DNA of 64,000 nt, taken from NCBI GenBank assembly GCA_037131065.1, contig JBAXRT010000001.1, positions 1 through 64,000 of the forward strand. The letters run 5' to 3'. The position numbers were made by a program, and so were the translations under genes. Shown here in pieces: positions 7,894 to 18,131 of the stretch (position 1 is the stretch's first letter; each line of letters begins with the position of its first letter). The notes under the pieces were generated by a model that was not told the origin of the DNA, made no database searches, and worked only from the letters and a program-made list of their open reading frames with translations. Source of the DNA: JBAXRT01 sp037131065. Its GTDB lineage: Bacteria; Bacteroidota; Bacteroidia; Bacteroidales; FEN-979.

Positions 7894-9975
7894 AATTATA
7901 AGTTTTCCGCTTCTGACGATTTTCGAATTCCTCAACTTAATCAGATAGATCCCTGCCGGCAGATCCTCTGTATTCAGTTGTATTTTCGTGCCGGTGACTT
8001 TCCGTTGCAGGATCTCCTGCCCGAAAAGGTTGACCAGGGAGAGATCCCATACTGTGCCATGTACACGGGTTTCGATGGTTATAGCATCCCTGGCAGGATT
8101 CGGGTAAATTGTAATTCTTGAATTTTCCGTATCGCTGTCCGGCAGGGAAACATGGATATCACCGAGAGCCCGTTTCCAGATCCCGCTTCCAAAAGTGCCG
8201 GCGAAGATCGTGTCATTAAGAAGAGCAAGCGAACCGGTATTAAGATTTTTAAGTCCGTCGTTGCATGGATGCCAGTTTTGCCCGAAATCTTTTGTACCGA
8301 AGATACCATATTGAGTAGAGATATAAAGGGTGTTTCCTGAGGAGACAAACCCCCGGATCCGGCTATCAGAAGTCAAGCCATTTCCGGCAAAGGTCCAGTA
8401 CTCACCCTCGTTTAAAGTCACGTACATCCCCACGAACTCAATGAAAACAAACAGGGCACTGTCGCAGAAGGCGTAGGCTTGGGGGGACCTGTAGTCTGGA
8501 AGACCCTGGTTAACGAGTTGCCAGTTCAGGTCATCGCCGAGCTTTAAAGTCTGGGCGAAACCACAGGCCGCAGCATAGGGTACCGATTTAAAAACAGTCA
8601 GATTATACATGGAGTTGCAATATTGGGGGGGGATGGTGATATCGGTCCAGCTTTGCCCCATATCACTGGTAAAAAAACACAACTCATCCTCGTATGCATA
8701 TAGCTTGCCATTGTTTCCGTGAATGGAATAAGGATCGTCCCTGGCAAAGGGGACCTCTCCGGCAAGGTGTTGCCAGGTTGACCCTTCGTTGGTGGAGTAA
8801 AGGATAAAGGGAATATCGTAGGGCCAGTAAGTGGTGTCGTTTTCGACCGAGAGGAAGAGGGTGTCGCCCATGGTCATAACAGATCCGAACAGTTCATATT
8901 CCACGAGAGGTGAGATATTATCCCATATTCCGGCCAGGTTGAGCCGGTATACTTTTTCTTCATTACAGGCGAAAAGAGTCTGATCTGTGGCTGCCGCCGC
9001 CCGGATATAGGAGCAAATAAGCCCGTGGTTGTTTGCCACCCACTGCGTATCCTGGAGGAAAAAAAATCCATCGCGGCTTGTTCCGCACACAAGGGTGGAA
9101 TCATATATTGCAAGTGTTGTGACCGAAAGATCAGTAAGCCCTGAAATGACTGTGGCCCAGGTCATCCCATTATCAGCCGAGCGATAAATGCCGGAGCCTG
9201 CAGTGGCGAGAAAGAGATCAGTCAAACTCCTTAAAAAACTCGTGATCCTGAAAGAACCCGTAAAGATCAGGTTCCAGTGCTCTCCGAAGTCGGTACTACG
9301 GAAGAGATTGGAGTTTATTGCAGTGTAAAGTGTGTCGTCGATGGCCTCTATCATGGTAACGGGTAAGGAGGGGAGGCCATCATTCATTTCAATCCAGTTG
9401 CCGGAATTCCCGTTACGCCTGAAGATCCCATGGTCGGTGCCGCAGAAGATAAACCCGCCTGTAACATTGAGAGCCGTAACATTTGTAATGTAGTAAAACC
9501 CTCCCCCCCAGGGGTCATAAACTGTATCGGTGGGCAACCCGTTGTTTTGCTCTTCCCAGGATGATCCGAAATCATCTGAAACCATAAATCCCAGGGCCTC
9601 GGTGCCGGCCAGCAGGGCTGTATCGGTATGGGCAAGCGCCTGTACCTGCAGATCATTAACCTCGGCAGCCGGAATATCTGGTGAAGATAGATCGAACTGT
9701 TTTATTCCTCCATAAAATGTTCCTGCAAAAAGCGTGTCCCCTTTTAGGGTATAACAGGTCAGGTGATAAGGTGAATTCACTACCCACCGGTCTGCCATGT
9801 CGTTCCTTGTAAAAGTACCGCAATCCGCGCCGGTCATTATTAAACCGTTTTGCACAATGATGGCGGTGACTTCAGTATTTCCGTAAGGTCCGTCAGTCTG
9901 CACCCACTGGGCCCTGCATTCAATAACCAATGGCAACAAACAGGACAGAAGAAGGAAGATGGTATTTGGTTTCAT
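7888..9975 (-). CDS. T9SS-exported beta-propeller protein (BNR/Asp-box repeats)
   Basis: A 695-residue exported protein. The signal peptide (residues 1-22) ends in CRAQ. The body is built of repeats carrying Asp-box phrases such as SDDFGSSWEEQ, STDFGEHWNL, SADNGMTWAT, STNEGSTWQH and TSDMGQSWTD, as in sialidase, sortilin and Ycf48-like propellers. The final 80 residues form a type A T9SS sorting domain: YPNPARDAI, then LPAGIYLIKL and a basic end. It is expected to be secreted or anchored at the cell surface. Ligand or enzymatic activity cannot be told; the repeats alone do not show sialidase activity. It is convergent with the cytochrome gene. Confidence 0.88.
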   Translation of the reverse strand: MKPNTIFLLLSCLLPLVIECRAQWVQTDGPYGNTEVTAIIVQNGLIMTGADCGTFTRNDMADRWVVNSPYHLTCYTLKGDTLFAGTFYGGIKQFDLSSPDIPAAEVNDLQVQALAHTDTALLAGTEALGFMVSDDFGSSWEEQNNGLPTDTVYDPWGGGFYYITNVTALNVTGGFIFCGTDHGIFRRNGNSGNWIEMNDGLPSLPVTMIEAIDDTLYTAINSNLFRSTDFGEHWNLIFTGSFRITSFLRSLTDLFLATAGSGIYRSADNGMTWATVISGLTDLSVTTLAIYDSTLVCGTSRDGFFFLQDTQWVANNHGLICSYIRAAAATDQTLFACNEEKVYRLNLAGIWDNISPLVEYELFGSVMTMGDTLFLSVENDTTYWPYDIPFILYSTNEGSTWQHLAGEVPFARDDPYSIHGNNGKLYAYEDELCFFTSDMGQSWTDITIPPQYCNSMYNLTVFKSVPYAAACGFAQTLKLGDDLNWQLVNQGLPDYRSPQAYAFCDSALFVFIEFVGMYVTLNEGEYWTFAGNGLTSDSRIRGFVSSGNTLYISTQYGIFGTKDFGQNWHPCNDGLKNLNTGSLALLNDTIFAGTFGSGIWKRALGDIHVSLPDSDTENSRITIYPNPARDAITIETRVHGTVWDLSLVNLFGQEILQRKVTGTKIQLNTEDLPAGIYLIKLRNSKIVRSGKLIIE

Positions 9976-10025
9976 AAGGTCATTGGAAATTGGTATTAGG
10001 GTGAACAGGAAATGTTTTATAATAA

Positions 10026-10033
10026 CAAAAATA
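10026..10033 (-). promoter_or_regulatory. -7 element for the T9SS propeller gene
   Basis: On the minus strand the site reads TATTTTTG, a perfect match to the Bacteroidota TAnnTTTG element, about 50 bp upstream of the start codon at 9975. No convincing TTTG was seen at the expected -33 distance. Confidence 0.4.
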
Positions 10034-10062
10034 CTAAGAATTAATGCAGGAATGCAGTTTTT

Positions 10063-10121
10063 AGTCCGCAGTCCGCAGTCTTCAGTCTTCAGTCTGCAAA
10101 TTCATCAACATCACTTCATCA
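10063..10121 (+). repeat. AGTCNNC heptamer repeat tract
   Basis: Five contiguous heptamers AGTCCGC, AGTCCGC, AGTCTTC, AGTCTTC, AGTCTGC (10063-10097) are followed by 3 nt and then TTCATCA, ACATCAC, TTCATCA (10101-10121). The same AGTCYGC words recur at 38701-38728 in the same chromosomal orientation. Confidence 0.75.
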
Positions 10122-10270
10122 CTGCGTCACAATTTCATCACAGTATTATTACACAAATCACCAATTTTCATTGACTTGTCCGTATTGTAACCAAATGACT
10201 AATTTTTTCTCCCCAAACCATAATAATTCCGCCACTTTTCAGTTATAATTAAACCGATTCTATTTTTTTA

Positions 10271-10278
10271 TAAATTTG
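10271..10278 (+). promoter_or_regulatory. -7 element for guaB
   Basis: TAAATTTG matches TAnnTTTG and lies 18 nt upstream of the chosen guaB ATG. The -33 element is weak. Transcription would start about 10 nt before the ATG, so translation cannot start at the upstream TTG at 10276. Confidence 0.4.
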
Positions 10279-10296
10279 CACCCTAATTTTGGGCTT

Positions 10297-11763
10297 ATGT
10301 TCCTTAATTCAGATAAATTCATGGGGGAGGGGTTGACTTATGACGATGTGCTGCTTGTACCAGCCTATTCGAAGGTTTTACCCCGCGAGGTGAATGTGGA
10401 CACCAGACTTACCAGAAATATTAAACTGAATATTCCCATCGTTTCTGCTGCCATGGATACCGTCACCGAATCGGGTATGGCTATCGCCATGGCCCAGGAG
10501 GGAGGGATCGGCGTGCTTCACAAGAACATGTCGATTGAGGCACAGGCGATACATGTGCGCAAGGTCAAAAGGGCCGAGAACGGCACCATCCTTGACCCTG
10601 TCACCCTGCATGAGGATGCCTTGGTGAACGAGGCCCTTGCGATGATGAAGGAGCACTCAATCGGCGGCATCCCCGTTATCAACGAAAATCATGAACTGGT
10701 CGGGATCGTTACCAACCGCGACCTGAGGTTTGAACGCGACCTGATGCGGCCTGTCTCCGAAGTGATGACACGCAAGGTGATCACCATCAGTGAATTTACG
10801 GGTTTTGAAAAGGCAGAAGCCATACTCCAGCAGCACAAGATCGAAAAGCTGCCGGTGGTTGATAAGAAGAACAAGCTCGTTGGGTTGATCACTTATAAGG
10901 ATATTATCAAGATCAAGGCCAGGCCAAACGCCTGTAAGGATAACCTCGGACGACTGCGTGTTGCAGCTGCCGTTGGTGTTGCGGGCGATACACTCGACAG
11001 GGTGGCTGCCCTTGTAAGGGAGGGGGTTGACGCTATTGTCATCGACACGGCGCATGGTCACTCCTTCTACGTGATCGAAATGGCAAAAAAAGTTAAAACA
11101 GCTTTTCCCAATGTCGACCTGATCGTAGGGAATATCGGTACGGCAGAAGCTGCGAAAGATCTTGCCGCAGTCGGTGTCGACGCCGTCAAGGTCGGGATCG
11201 GGCCCGGTTCCATCTGTACAACGCGCATCATTGCCGGGATCGGTATCCCGCAACTCTCGGCGATCTACAATGTGTCTGAAGCGCTCAGGGGAACAGGTAT
11301 TCCTGCCATTGCCGACGGGGGCATCCGTTATACGGGCGATATCGTGAAGGCGCTTGCAGCCGGAGCCCACTCAATCATGGCTGGCTCGCTCTTTGCCGGT
11401 GTGGACGAATCACCCGGTCAGACGATCATATTCGAAGGGAGAAAATTCAAGACCTACCGCGGCATGGGATCGATCGAGGCCATGCAGATGGGTTCGAAAG
11501 ACCGTTACTTCCAGGATGTTGAGGAAGATATTAAGAAACTTGTCCCGGAAGGGATTGTCGGAAGGGTACCTTACAAGGGAAGTCTATCCGAGGTTATTTA
11601 CCAGATGGTAGGAGGTTTGAGATCAGGGATGGGCTACACAGGTTCCGCCACGATCGATGAACTCCAGAAAGCCAAATTCATGAAGATCACTTCGGCAGGC
11701 GTTACCGAAAGTCATCCGCACGATGTAACGATCATCAGTGAAGCGCCCAATTACAGCAGGTAA
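10297..11763 (+). CDS. guaB: IMP dehydrogenase
   Basis: A 488-residue enzyme of de novo GTP synthesis, converting IMP to XMP with NAD+. The N-terminal phrase [13 protein letters not shown] is family-specific. A pair of CBS domains is inserted at about 97-210. The catalytic loop [11 protein letters not shown] carries the active-site Cys, and the mobile flap region ([10 protein letters not shown]) is present. The length equals that of typical bacterial GuaB when the ATG at 10297 is used rather than the upstream TTG. It is followed closely by the SurA-type chaperone genes, as in other Bacteroidota. Confidence 0.96.
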   Translation: MFLNSDKFMGEGLTYDDVLLVPAYSKVLPREVNVDTRLTRNIKLNIPIVSAAMDTVTESGMAIAMAQEGGIGVLHKNMSIEAQAIHVRKVKRAENGTILDPVTLHEDALVNEALAMMKEHSIGGIPVINENHELVGIVTNRDLRFERDLMRPVSEVMTRKVITISEFTGFEKAEAILQQHKIEKLPVVDKKNKLVGLITYKDIIKIKARPNACKDNLGRLRVAAAVGVAGDTLDRVAALVREGVDAIVIDTAHGHSFYVIEMAKKVKTAFPNVDLIVGNIGTAEAAKDLAAVGVDAVKVGIGPGSICTTRIIAGIGIPQLSAIYNVSEALRGTGIPAIADGGIRYTGDIVKALAAGAHSIMAGSLFAGVDESPGQTIIFEGRKFKTYRGMGSIEAMQMGSKDRYFQDVEEDIKKLVPEGIVGRVPYKGSLSEVIYQMVGGLRSGMGYTGSATIDELQKAKFMKITSAGVTESHPHDVTIISEAPNYSR

Positions 11764-11803
11764 TCAAAATTATCAGACGATAAATCAAAATAAAACAGAG
11801 ACT

Positions 11804-13813
11804 ATGAATCGCTTGAAATCACAACTTTTAGTGTTATTAGTTATTGCTTTTGCAGTACCGGTCATTGCCCAGGTAAATAATAATGAAACCCTTATGACCA
11901 TTGCGGGGAAAAAGGTGACCGTTGGGGAATTCCTTACCATCTACCAGAAGAATAACGGGAACAAGGATAAGACAGAGGGGAAAAGCAATTTCATCGACAG
12001 GAAATCCCTCGATGAGTACCTTGATCTTTTCATCAATTTTAAACTGAAGGTTAAGGAAGCGGAGGAGCTTGGACTCGACACCCTCACCTCCTTCCGTAAT
12101 GAACTGAACGGCTACCGCGACCAGCTTGCCAAACCTTACTTTACAGATGAGGCAACACTCGACAACCTCCTGACCGAGGCCTGGGAGCGTTCGAAATATG
12201 ATATCAGGGCCAGCCACATTTTTTTCCGCCTGAAACAAGATGCCCTTCCTGCCGACACCCTTGCCGCTTACAACAAGGCCATCAAGATAAGTGAACGTGC
12301 TACGAACGGAGAGATGTTTGAGAAACTTGCTGTTACCTACTCAGAAGATCCTTCGGCAAAAGACCGGGAAGCCAACCAGCAGCATCCCCTTATTAAGGGT
12401 AACATGGGCGACCTGGGATTCTTTACCGTTTTTGATATGGTTTACGCTTTTGAAAATGCCGCTTACACTACTCCTGTCGGCAAGGTTTCCGGCATTGTCC
12501 GTACCGATTACGGTTACCATATCATCAAGGTAACTGAAAAGAGACCAGCCTTCGGAAAGGTGGTTGTGGCCCATATTTTCCTGGCCCTTCCCAAGGCAGC
12601 AAAGACCGAGGATTCCCTGCGCGTGAAACTGCGGATTGATTCGATCTACCAGAAACTGAAGAATGGAGCAAAGTTCGAAGATCTCGTAAAACAATATTCA
12701 GAGGATAAGGGTTCTGCCGCAAAGGGGGGAGTGCTTCCCAAATTCGGCGTGAATCGGATGGTTCCTGAGTTCATCGATGCGATCTACACTCTCTCCAACG
12801 TAGGAGATTACTCCAAGCCCACACTTACCCCTTATGGCTGGCACATCATCAAGCTGGTCGAAAGGAAAACCCCGGGAGCCCTGGCTGAGGAGAAGACCGA
12901 ACTGAAACAGAAGGTAGTCAAGGATTCGCGCGGGAACCTTCCCAAAGAGGTGGTCATGAAAAAAATCCGTAAGGAATATAGCCTTACCGAATATCCTGAG
13001 GCCAAAGCAGAGTTCTATAAGATCGTGACCGACACCATCTTCTTTGGGAAATGGGATGCCGCCGTTGCCAGGGATATGGTCAAACCATTGTTCAAGATCG
13101 GGACCCTGACTGTCAGACAGAAGGAGTTTGCCGATTACCTGGCCTCCAAACAACGGAAACGCGACAAGGAACCCATCGAACTGTTTGTAAACAAAATGTA
13201 TAGTGAATTTCTGGATGATAACCTGATCAAGTGGGAAAACAGCCATCTCGAGCAGAAGTATCCTGAATTCAAAGCACTGATGGGTGAGTACCGCGACGGT
13301 ATCCTTCTCTTTGACCTTACCGATAAAAAAGTCTGGTCAAAGGCGGTGAAGGACACAACGGGCCTCAAGGAATTCTATGAAAAGAACAAGTCAAATTACA
13401 TGTGGGATACCCGTGTTGACGCTTCTATTTATACCCTGAAGAAAGAGGGAAACCCTGATAAGGTGAAGAACTTCATCACATCGGGACTTTCCGATACCGA
13501 CCTGCTGAAGGAGATCAATACTGATTCGCTTAAGCTCCTTTCGATAGAAAACGGGAAATTCTCCAAGCACGACAACAAACTCATCGACGGTGTAGCATGG
13601 CAGCCGGGATTCTCAAAAGATATGACTTCCGATTCCGCCACTGTTTTCATCTATATCCGGAGTGTCCTGAAACCGGAACCCAAAGCGCTCAGTGAAGCCC
13701 GCGGACTTATTACCGCCGACTATCAGAATTTCCTTGAGAAAGAGTGGATCAGGTCGCTGAGGGAAAAATACAAAGTGGTCGTCAATCGGGAAGTTCTGGC
13801 CAAAATCAAGTAG
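11804..13813 (+). CDS. SurA-like peptidyl-prolyl isomerase, two parvulin domains
   Basis: A 669-residue periplasmic chaperone. The signal peptide spans residues 1-22 (ending VIAQ). Two parvulin modules are visible: one beginning near DIRASHIFF (about 130) and ending GYHIIKV, the second beginning VVVAHIFLAL and ending GWHIIKL (about 360). A long C-terminal region of about 300 residues has no motif I recognise. It should assist outer-membrane protein folding. The ATG at 11804 is preferred over a start at 11738 inside guaB because it gives a clean signal peptide. It is the first of three related chaperone genes in a row. Confidence 0.85.
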   Translation: MNRLKSQLLVLLVIAFAVPVIAQVNNNETLMTIAGKKVTVGEFLTIYQKNNGNKDKTEGKSNFIDRKSLDEYLDLFINFKLKVKEAEELGLDTLTSFRNELNGYRDQLAKPYFTDEATLDNLLTEAWERSKYDIRASHIFFRLKQDALPADTLAAYNKAIKISERATNGEMFEKLAVTYSEDPSAKDREANQQHPLIKGNMGDLGFFTVFDMVYAFENAAYTTPVGKVSGIVRTDYGYHIIKVTEKRPAFGKVVVAHIFLALPKAAKTEDSLRVKLRIDSIYQKLKNGAKFEDLVKQYSEDKGSAAKGGVLPKFGVNRMVPEFIDAIYTLSNVGDYSKPTLTPYGWHIIKLVERKTPGALAEEKTELKQKVVKDSRGNLPKEVVMKKIRKEYSLTEYPEAKAEFYKIVTDTIFFGKWDAAVARDMVKPLFKIGTLTVRQKEFADYLASKQRKRDKEPIELFVNKMYSEFLDDNLIKWENSHLEQKYPEFKALMGEYRDGILLFDLTDKKVWSKAVKDTTGLKEFYEKNKSNYMWDTRVDASIYTLKKEGNPDKVKNFITSGLSDTDLLKEINTDSLKLLSIENGKFSKHDNKLIDGVAWQPGFSKDMTSDSATVFIYIRSVLKPEPKALSEARGLITADYQNFLEKEWIRSLREKYKVVVNREVLAKIK

Positions 13814-13824
13814 AGGATTGTACG

Positions 13825-14661
13825 TTGAAAAAACTCCTGATCTTTTTGCTGGTTATCCTGGCCTCATGCTCATACTTCAAAAAAAAAACGGAGCGGGTGG
13901 TAGCGAGGATTCTGGATGAATACCTGTATGAGTCCGACCTCAGGGGTGTGATACCCCCGGGGACCAGCGCCAAAGACAGCGTTACCCTTACCAAAAATTA
14001 TATTGACAACTGGATCAGGCAGAACCTGGTGATCCGGCAGGCGGAGAACAACCTGACCAGCGAAGAGATGGATTTTTCCAGGCAGCTTGAGAATTACAAG
14101 GAGGCCCTGATCATCTTCGAATATGAGAATGCACTGGTGAAACAGAAACTCGATACGCTCATCACCGAAGAGGAGATTGAGACCTACTACGACGCGAACC
14201 AGAACAACTTCCTGCTGAAAGACAACATCGTTCAGATCCAGTATGTGAAACTCCCGCTGAAATCGGCTTACACCAGGCAGATCAAGAAACTCCTGGTATC
14301 TGACAGGCCGGAGGATAAAGTGAAATTGCCCGATCTGTGTGAGAAATATGCAACCGATTACTTCCTCGATGACCAGAACTGGCTCTTTTTTGGCGATCTC
14401 CTCAAACAGATCCCCATCAAAACATATAACCGGGAGGAGTTTCTGAAAAATCGCAGGGAACTGGAATACCAGGATTCCCTTTTCGTTTACCTGGTGAGAT
14501 TCAAGGATTTTAAGATCAAGGAGAGCGTCTCCCCGCTTAGTCTTGAGAAGCCCCGTATCCGCGATATTATCCTTAACAAGCGGAAGATGGAGCTGATCAG
14601 CCGGATGCAGGAGGATATTTATCAGAAAGCGCTGAAGAAAAACGAATTTGAGATTTATTAA
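13825..14661 (+). CDS. Lipoprotein related to SurA-type foldases
   Basis: A 278-residue lipoprotein using a TTG start; the lipobox is LASC with Cys15. The sequence resembles the helical N-terminal and linker part of SurA/PpiC chaperones (ENALVKQKLDTLITEEEIETYY), but no complete parvulin catalytic domain is apparent. It begins 11 nt after the previous chaperone gene and ends 27 nt before surA, so the three are one operon. It may act as a membrane-tethered partner of the two isomerases. No ATG lies near the signal peptide; the next frame upstream would start inside the preceding gene. Confidence 0.7.
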   Translation: MKKLLIFLLVILASCSYFKKKTERVVARILDEYLYESDLRGVIPPGTSAKDSVTLTKNYIDNWIRQNLVIRQAENNLTSEEMDFSRQLENYKEALIIFEYENALVKQKLDTLITEEEIETYYDANQNNFLLKDNIVQIQYVKLPLKSAYTRQIKKLLVSDRPEDKVKLPDLCEKYATDYFLDDQNWLFFGDLLKQIPIKTYNREEFLKNRRELEYQDSLFVYLVRFKDFKIKESVSPLSLEKPRIRDIILNKRKMELISRMQEDIYQKALKKNEFEIY

Positions 14662-14688
14662 CCGGGAGTGATCCCGAATGCTGAATTT

Positions 14689-16050
14689 ATGAAGTTCCTG
14701 AGAAACATTGTTTACCTGATCATTTTGGTCCTGGTTGTTCCTGCGAGCGCCTGGGCCCAGCCAGCAAGGGATTCGGTCATTGACGGGCTGGTGGCTGTGG
14801 TCGGGGGTAACATCATCCTGAAATCAGATATCGAAGGCCAGTATTTCCAGATCCGAAGCCAGGGGAATATACAGGGAACATCCTCAGGTCTGAAGTGCCA
14901 GCTACTTGAAGATCTTCTAGTCCAGAAACTGATCCTTCACCAGGCCCAGGTCGACAGCGTAAAAGTTACCGACGAAATGGTGGAGGGAGAGATGGACCGG
15001 AGGATGCGCTACTTTATCTCCCAGGCCGGTTCACCTGAAAGGCTGGAGGAGCATTTCCAGAAAACGCTCGTGGAGATCAAGGCGGAATTACGTGATGTGG
15101 TGCGGGAACAACTGCTGGTGAAAAGCGAGAATGAGAGGATCATGAAGGACATTACAATAACTCCTTCCGAAGTGAAGGCCTTTTTCAAGAGGCTTCCCAA
15201 GGACAGCATTCCCGAGATGAGTTCTGAGATGGAGGTCGGAATGATCGTGAAGATCCCATCGATCGGTGATGAGGAAAAGCAGGTTGTCAAAACAAAACTG
15301 AAAAGTTTTAAGGACAGGATCACAAAGGGCGATGATTTCAGCACCCTCGCAGTGATGTATTCCGAAGATCCCGGTTCCTCCAAACAGGGCGGTGAACTCG
15401 GAATGTTCAAACGGGGAGATATGCGGCCTGAATTTGAGGCGGCTGCCTTTAAACTGAAACCGGGAGAAGTGTCGGATATCGTTGAAACGGAGGATGGGTT
15501 CCACCTGATACAGATGATCGAACGCCGGGGTGAATATATCAATGTCCGGCATATACTGCTTCAGCCGCAGGTTTCTTTATATAACCTGAACAAGGCAAAG
15601 CAGAGTCTGGATTCAGTAGCGACACTTATCGATACAAAGAAACTTACTTTTGAGCAGGCCGTACTGAAACATTCCGACGATCCGGGGAAGATCAACGGCG
15701 GACTCATGGTCAACCAGATGATAGGAGGTACCCGGTTCGAGGCAAGTCAGCTCGACCCCAAGGTCGCCTTCATCGTCGACAAACTGAAGGTAGGCGAGAT
15801 CTCCGCCCCGGTCCTGATGAAGACCGACCGCGGAAAGCAGGAATACAGGCTCTATTACCTGAAACTACGCACCAAGCCCCACAAGGCTAACCTGAGTGAT
15901 GATTATGCGAAGATCCAGCAGATGTCCCTGGAGAAAAAACAGCTGGAGGCCATGAACGACTGGATCACGCGGAAAGTGGAGAGTTCCTATGTCAACATCA
16001 TCGGAGATTACAGGAATTGTACTTTTAAAAGAAAATGGGTTAGAAATTAA
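14689..16050 (+). CDS. surA: Periplasmic chaperone SurA-type peptidyl-prolyl isomerase
   Basis: A 453-residue protein with a signal peptide (1-24, ending AWAQ). It has the SurA order: N-domain (VIDGLVAVVGGNIILKSDIE), a parvulin domain at about 165-285 (YSEDPGSSKQGGELGMF and GFHLIQM), a second less conserved parvulin domain (VRHILLQP...SDDPGKINGG) and a C-terminal helix. It delivers unfolded outer-membrane proteins to the BAM machinery. The ATG at 14689 gives a normal signal peptide; a GTG at 14668 is possible. It ends 13 nt before the MoxR gene. Confidence 0.88.
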   Translation: MKFLRNIVYLIILVLVVPASAWAQPARDSVIDGLVAVVGGNIILKSDIEGQYFQIRSQGNIQGTSSGLKCQLLEDLLVQKLILHQAQVDSVKVTDEMVEGEMDRRMRYFISQAGSPERLEEHFQKTLVEIKAELRDVVREQLLVKSENERIMKDITITPSEVKAFFKRLPKDSIPEMSSEMEVGMIVKIPSIGDEEKQVVKTKLKSFKDRITKGDDFSTLAVMYSEDPGSSKQGGELGMFKRGDMRPEFEAAAFKLKPGEVSDIVETEDGFHLIQMIERRGEYINVRHILLQPQVSLYNLNKAKQSLDSVATLIDTKKLTFEQAVLKHSDDPGKINGGLMVNQMIGGTRFEASQLDPKVAFIVDKLKVGEISAPVLMKTDRGKQEYRLYYLKLRTKPHKANLSDDYAKIQQMSLEKKQLEAMNDWITRKVESSYVNIIGDYRNCTFKRKWVRN

Positions 16051-16063
16051 ACCGCGAGGATAT

Positions 16064-17029
16064 ATGCACTATTCCAGTGATGTTGAAGCTGTTGATGCCC
16101 TTGTCAGAAAATATTCTCTTCTGAAGTCCGAGATCGCAAAGGTGATTGTTGGTCAGGATGAAGTCATCAAAAACCTGCTGATCTCCATATTCTGCAAGGG
16201 TCATTGTTTACTTGTTGGCGTCCCCGGACTGGCCAAGACGTTGATGGTTAATACCATCTCAAAAGCATTGGGACTCAGTTACAGCAGGATCCAGTTCACA
16301 CCCGACCTGATGCCTTCCGACATCATTGGAACAGAGATTCTTGATGAGGCGCGCAAATTCAGGTTTATTAAGGGACCGGTTTTTGCCAACATCATTCTTG
16401 CCGATGAGATTAACCGGACACCACCAAAGACCCAGTCAGCCCTTCTGGAGGCCATGCAGGAGAAGGCGGTAACCGTTGCTGGGACCACCTACCACCTCGA
16501 GGAACCGTTCTTTGTGCTGGCCACCCAGAACCCGATCGAACACGAAGGAACTTATCCACTGCCGGAGGCACAACTCGACCGCTTTATGTTCAACCTCTGG
16601 CTCGATTATCCTTCGGGCGATGAGGAGATTCAGATCGTAAAGGCGACCACGACCGAAAAATCCATCACGCCGGAGATAGTAGTATCGGCAGAAGAGATCC
16701 TCTTCTTTCAGAACCTCATCAGAAAGATCCCTGTCCCAGATAATGTTTACCATTATGCAGTCAGCCTGGTCGGACACACCAGGCCGCAGGCGGATGGACC
16801 CGATAGCTGGGCTAAAAGGTACCTCACATGGGGTGCCGGACCACGGGCCTCCCAGTACCTTATCCTTGGCGCCAAATGCAACGCCGTCATTAATGGAAAA
16901 TATTCCCCCGATAAGGAAGATGTGAGGGCAGTTGCAAAACCCGTGCTCCGCCACAGAATTGTGAGGAACTATAAGGCCGAAGCTGAGGGGATCCAGCCTG
17001 ATCATATCATTGAACACTTTTTATCCTGA
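16064..17029 (+). CDS. MoxR-family AAA+ ATPase
   Basis: A 321-residue AAA+ ATPase. The Walker A is GVPGLAKT, the Walker B ILADEINR, followed by the conserved TPPKTQSALLEAMQE and the sensor region FVLATQNPIEHEGTYPLPEAQLDRF. MoxR proteins act as chaperones, often with von Willebrand factor A proteins, but no such partner follows here; a pst operon does. Genes of this type commonly sit directly after surA in Bacteroidota, which suggests a role in envelope maintenance. The start at 16064 is preceded by GCGAGGA and avoids overlap with surA. Confidence 0.9.
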   Translation: MHYSSDVEAVDALVRKYSLLKSEIAKVIVGQDEVIKNLLISIFCKGHCLLVGVPGLAKTLMVNTISKALGLSYSRIQFTPDLMPSDIIGTEILDEARKFRFIKGPVFANIILADEINRTPPKTQSALLEAMQEKAVTVAGTTYHLEEPFFVLATQNPIEHEGTYPLPEAQLDRFMFNLWLDYPSGDEEIQIVKATTTEKSITPEIVVSAEEILFFQNLIRKIPVPDNVYHYAVSLVGHTRPQADGPDSWAKRYLTWGAGPRASQYLILGAKCNAVINGKYSPDKEDVRAVAKPVLRHRIVRNYKAEAEGIQPDHIIEHFLS

Positions 17030-17121
17030 AGTTTAATAGTTTTGTGCCACTTTTTTTGTTCGGGACAACCTGCGGAATTGTTATTGAATTATTTTCGTAC
17101 ATCTCTTAAATCAGACGTGTG

Positions 17122-18108
17122 ATGAATTCAAGAACAGAGAGGATCTTATCCTTTTTCGCACTGCTGTTATTTGGCTTGTCTTTTTTTCCGGGCTGTGGAC
17201 ATCGCAACGATACCCCGGGATCCGCTAAGGATACCCTCCGTGGCAAGATCACCATTTCAGGTGCTTTTGCTTTATATCCCATTACTGTGAAATGGGCGGA
17301 GGAGTACCAGAACCTTCACCCGAGGGTAACCATCAATGTCTCAGCCGGCGGCGCAGGAAAAGGGATGGCAGATGCCCTTACCAGGATGGTCGACCTGGGC
17401 ATGTTCTCCAAAGCCGTCAGTCCCGAGGAACAGGCCAAGGGCGCCTGGTGGGTTGGGGTATGCAAGGATGCTGTTTTGCCCACTGTCAATGCTGACAACC
17501 CGGTATTACCAATCCTGAAAACAAAGGGGATGACCCGCCAGCAGTTCTACGATATTTTCATCACGGGTTCTATAAAGACCTGGGGAGAGGCTGCAGGAAC
17601 CAGCGACAGGACAGAGGTCCAGGCCTTTACCCGATCTGATGCCTGCGGCGCTGCCGATATGTGGGCAAAATACCTCAAAAACAATAAACAGGAGGATCTC
17701 CTTGGTCTCGGACTCAACGGTGACCCTGGAGTTGCCGATGCCGTCAGAAAAAACAGGGAGGGGATTGGTTTCAATAACCTGAATTTTGTTTATGATATGC
17801 AGAACCGTAAGAAATACCAGGGCCTTGAAGTGATACCGATCGACCTGAATGAGAATGGGAAGATCGATCCTGAGGAGAACTTTTACGGCACCCTCGATGA
17901 GGTGATGAAAGCCATCAACGGCGGGAAATATCCCTCCCCGCCAGCCAGGGAACTTTTCATGGTATCGAAGGGAAAACCCTCTAGTAAACTTGTGCTTAAT
18001 TTCCTCAACTGGATCCTTACCGATGGTCAGAAATATATTATGGAAGCTGGCTACGTTCAGATTCCTGATACAAGGATCCAGGCCGAACTGAAAAAAGTTG
18101 CCTTTTAA
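17122..18108 (+). CDS. pstS: Phosphate ABC transporter substrate-binding lipoprotein PstS
   Basis: A 328-residue periplasmic binding protein. The lipobox FFPGC puts the lipid on Cys25. Mature sequence shows the PBP-II fold of PstS: ITISGAFALYPITVKWAEEY near the start, the phosphate-contact loop SAGGAGKGMADAL, and RSDACGAADMWAKYL in the second lobe. It delivers phosphate to PstCA. A GTG directly before the ATG (17119) is an alternative start. It is the first gene of pstSCAB, each separated by 2-23 nt. Confidence 0.9.
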   Translation: MNSRTERILSFFALLLFGLSFFPGCGHRNDTPGSAKDTLRGKITISGAFALYPITVKWAEEYQNLHPRVTINVSAGGAGKGMADALTRMVDLGMFSKAVSPEEQAKGAWWVGVCKDAVLPTVNADNPVLPILKTKGMTRQQFYDIFITGSIKTWGEAAGTSDRTEVQAFTRSDACGAADMWAKYLKNNKQEDLLGLGLNGDPGVADAVRKNREGIGFNNLNFVYDMQNRKKYQGLEVIPIDLNENGKIDPEENFYGTLDEVMKAINGGKYPSPPARELFMVSKGKPSSKLVLNFLNWILTDGQKYIMEAGYVQIPDTRIQAELKKVAF

Positions 18109-18131
18109 TCCAGTTTTATTACCTTTGGATT

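Larger units (their letters stand above)
9976..10296. other. Intergenic region between T9SS gene and guaB
   Basis: A 321-bp divergent gap. It contains a -7-like CAAAAATA (minus strand, 10026-10033), a heptamer tract at 10063-10121, and a TAAATTTG box just before guaB. A short segment at 9977-10000 is the reverse complement of words found at 43619-43643 (CCAATTTCCAAT...AATGACC). I see no ORF or RNA gene. Confidence 0.5.

Noticed and set aside
17090..17097. TATTTTCG as the pstS promoter
   Set aside because: It has one mismatch and no TTG at a usable distance, so it is too weak to list.
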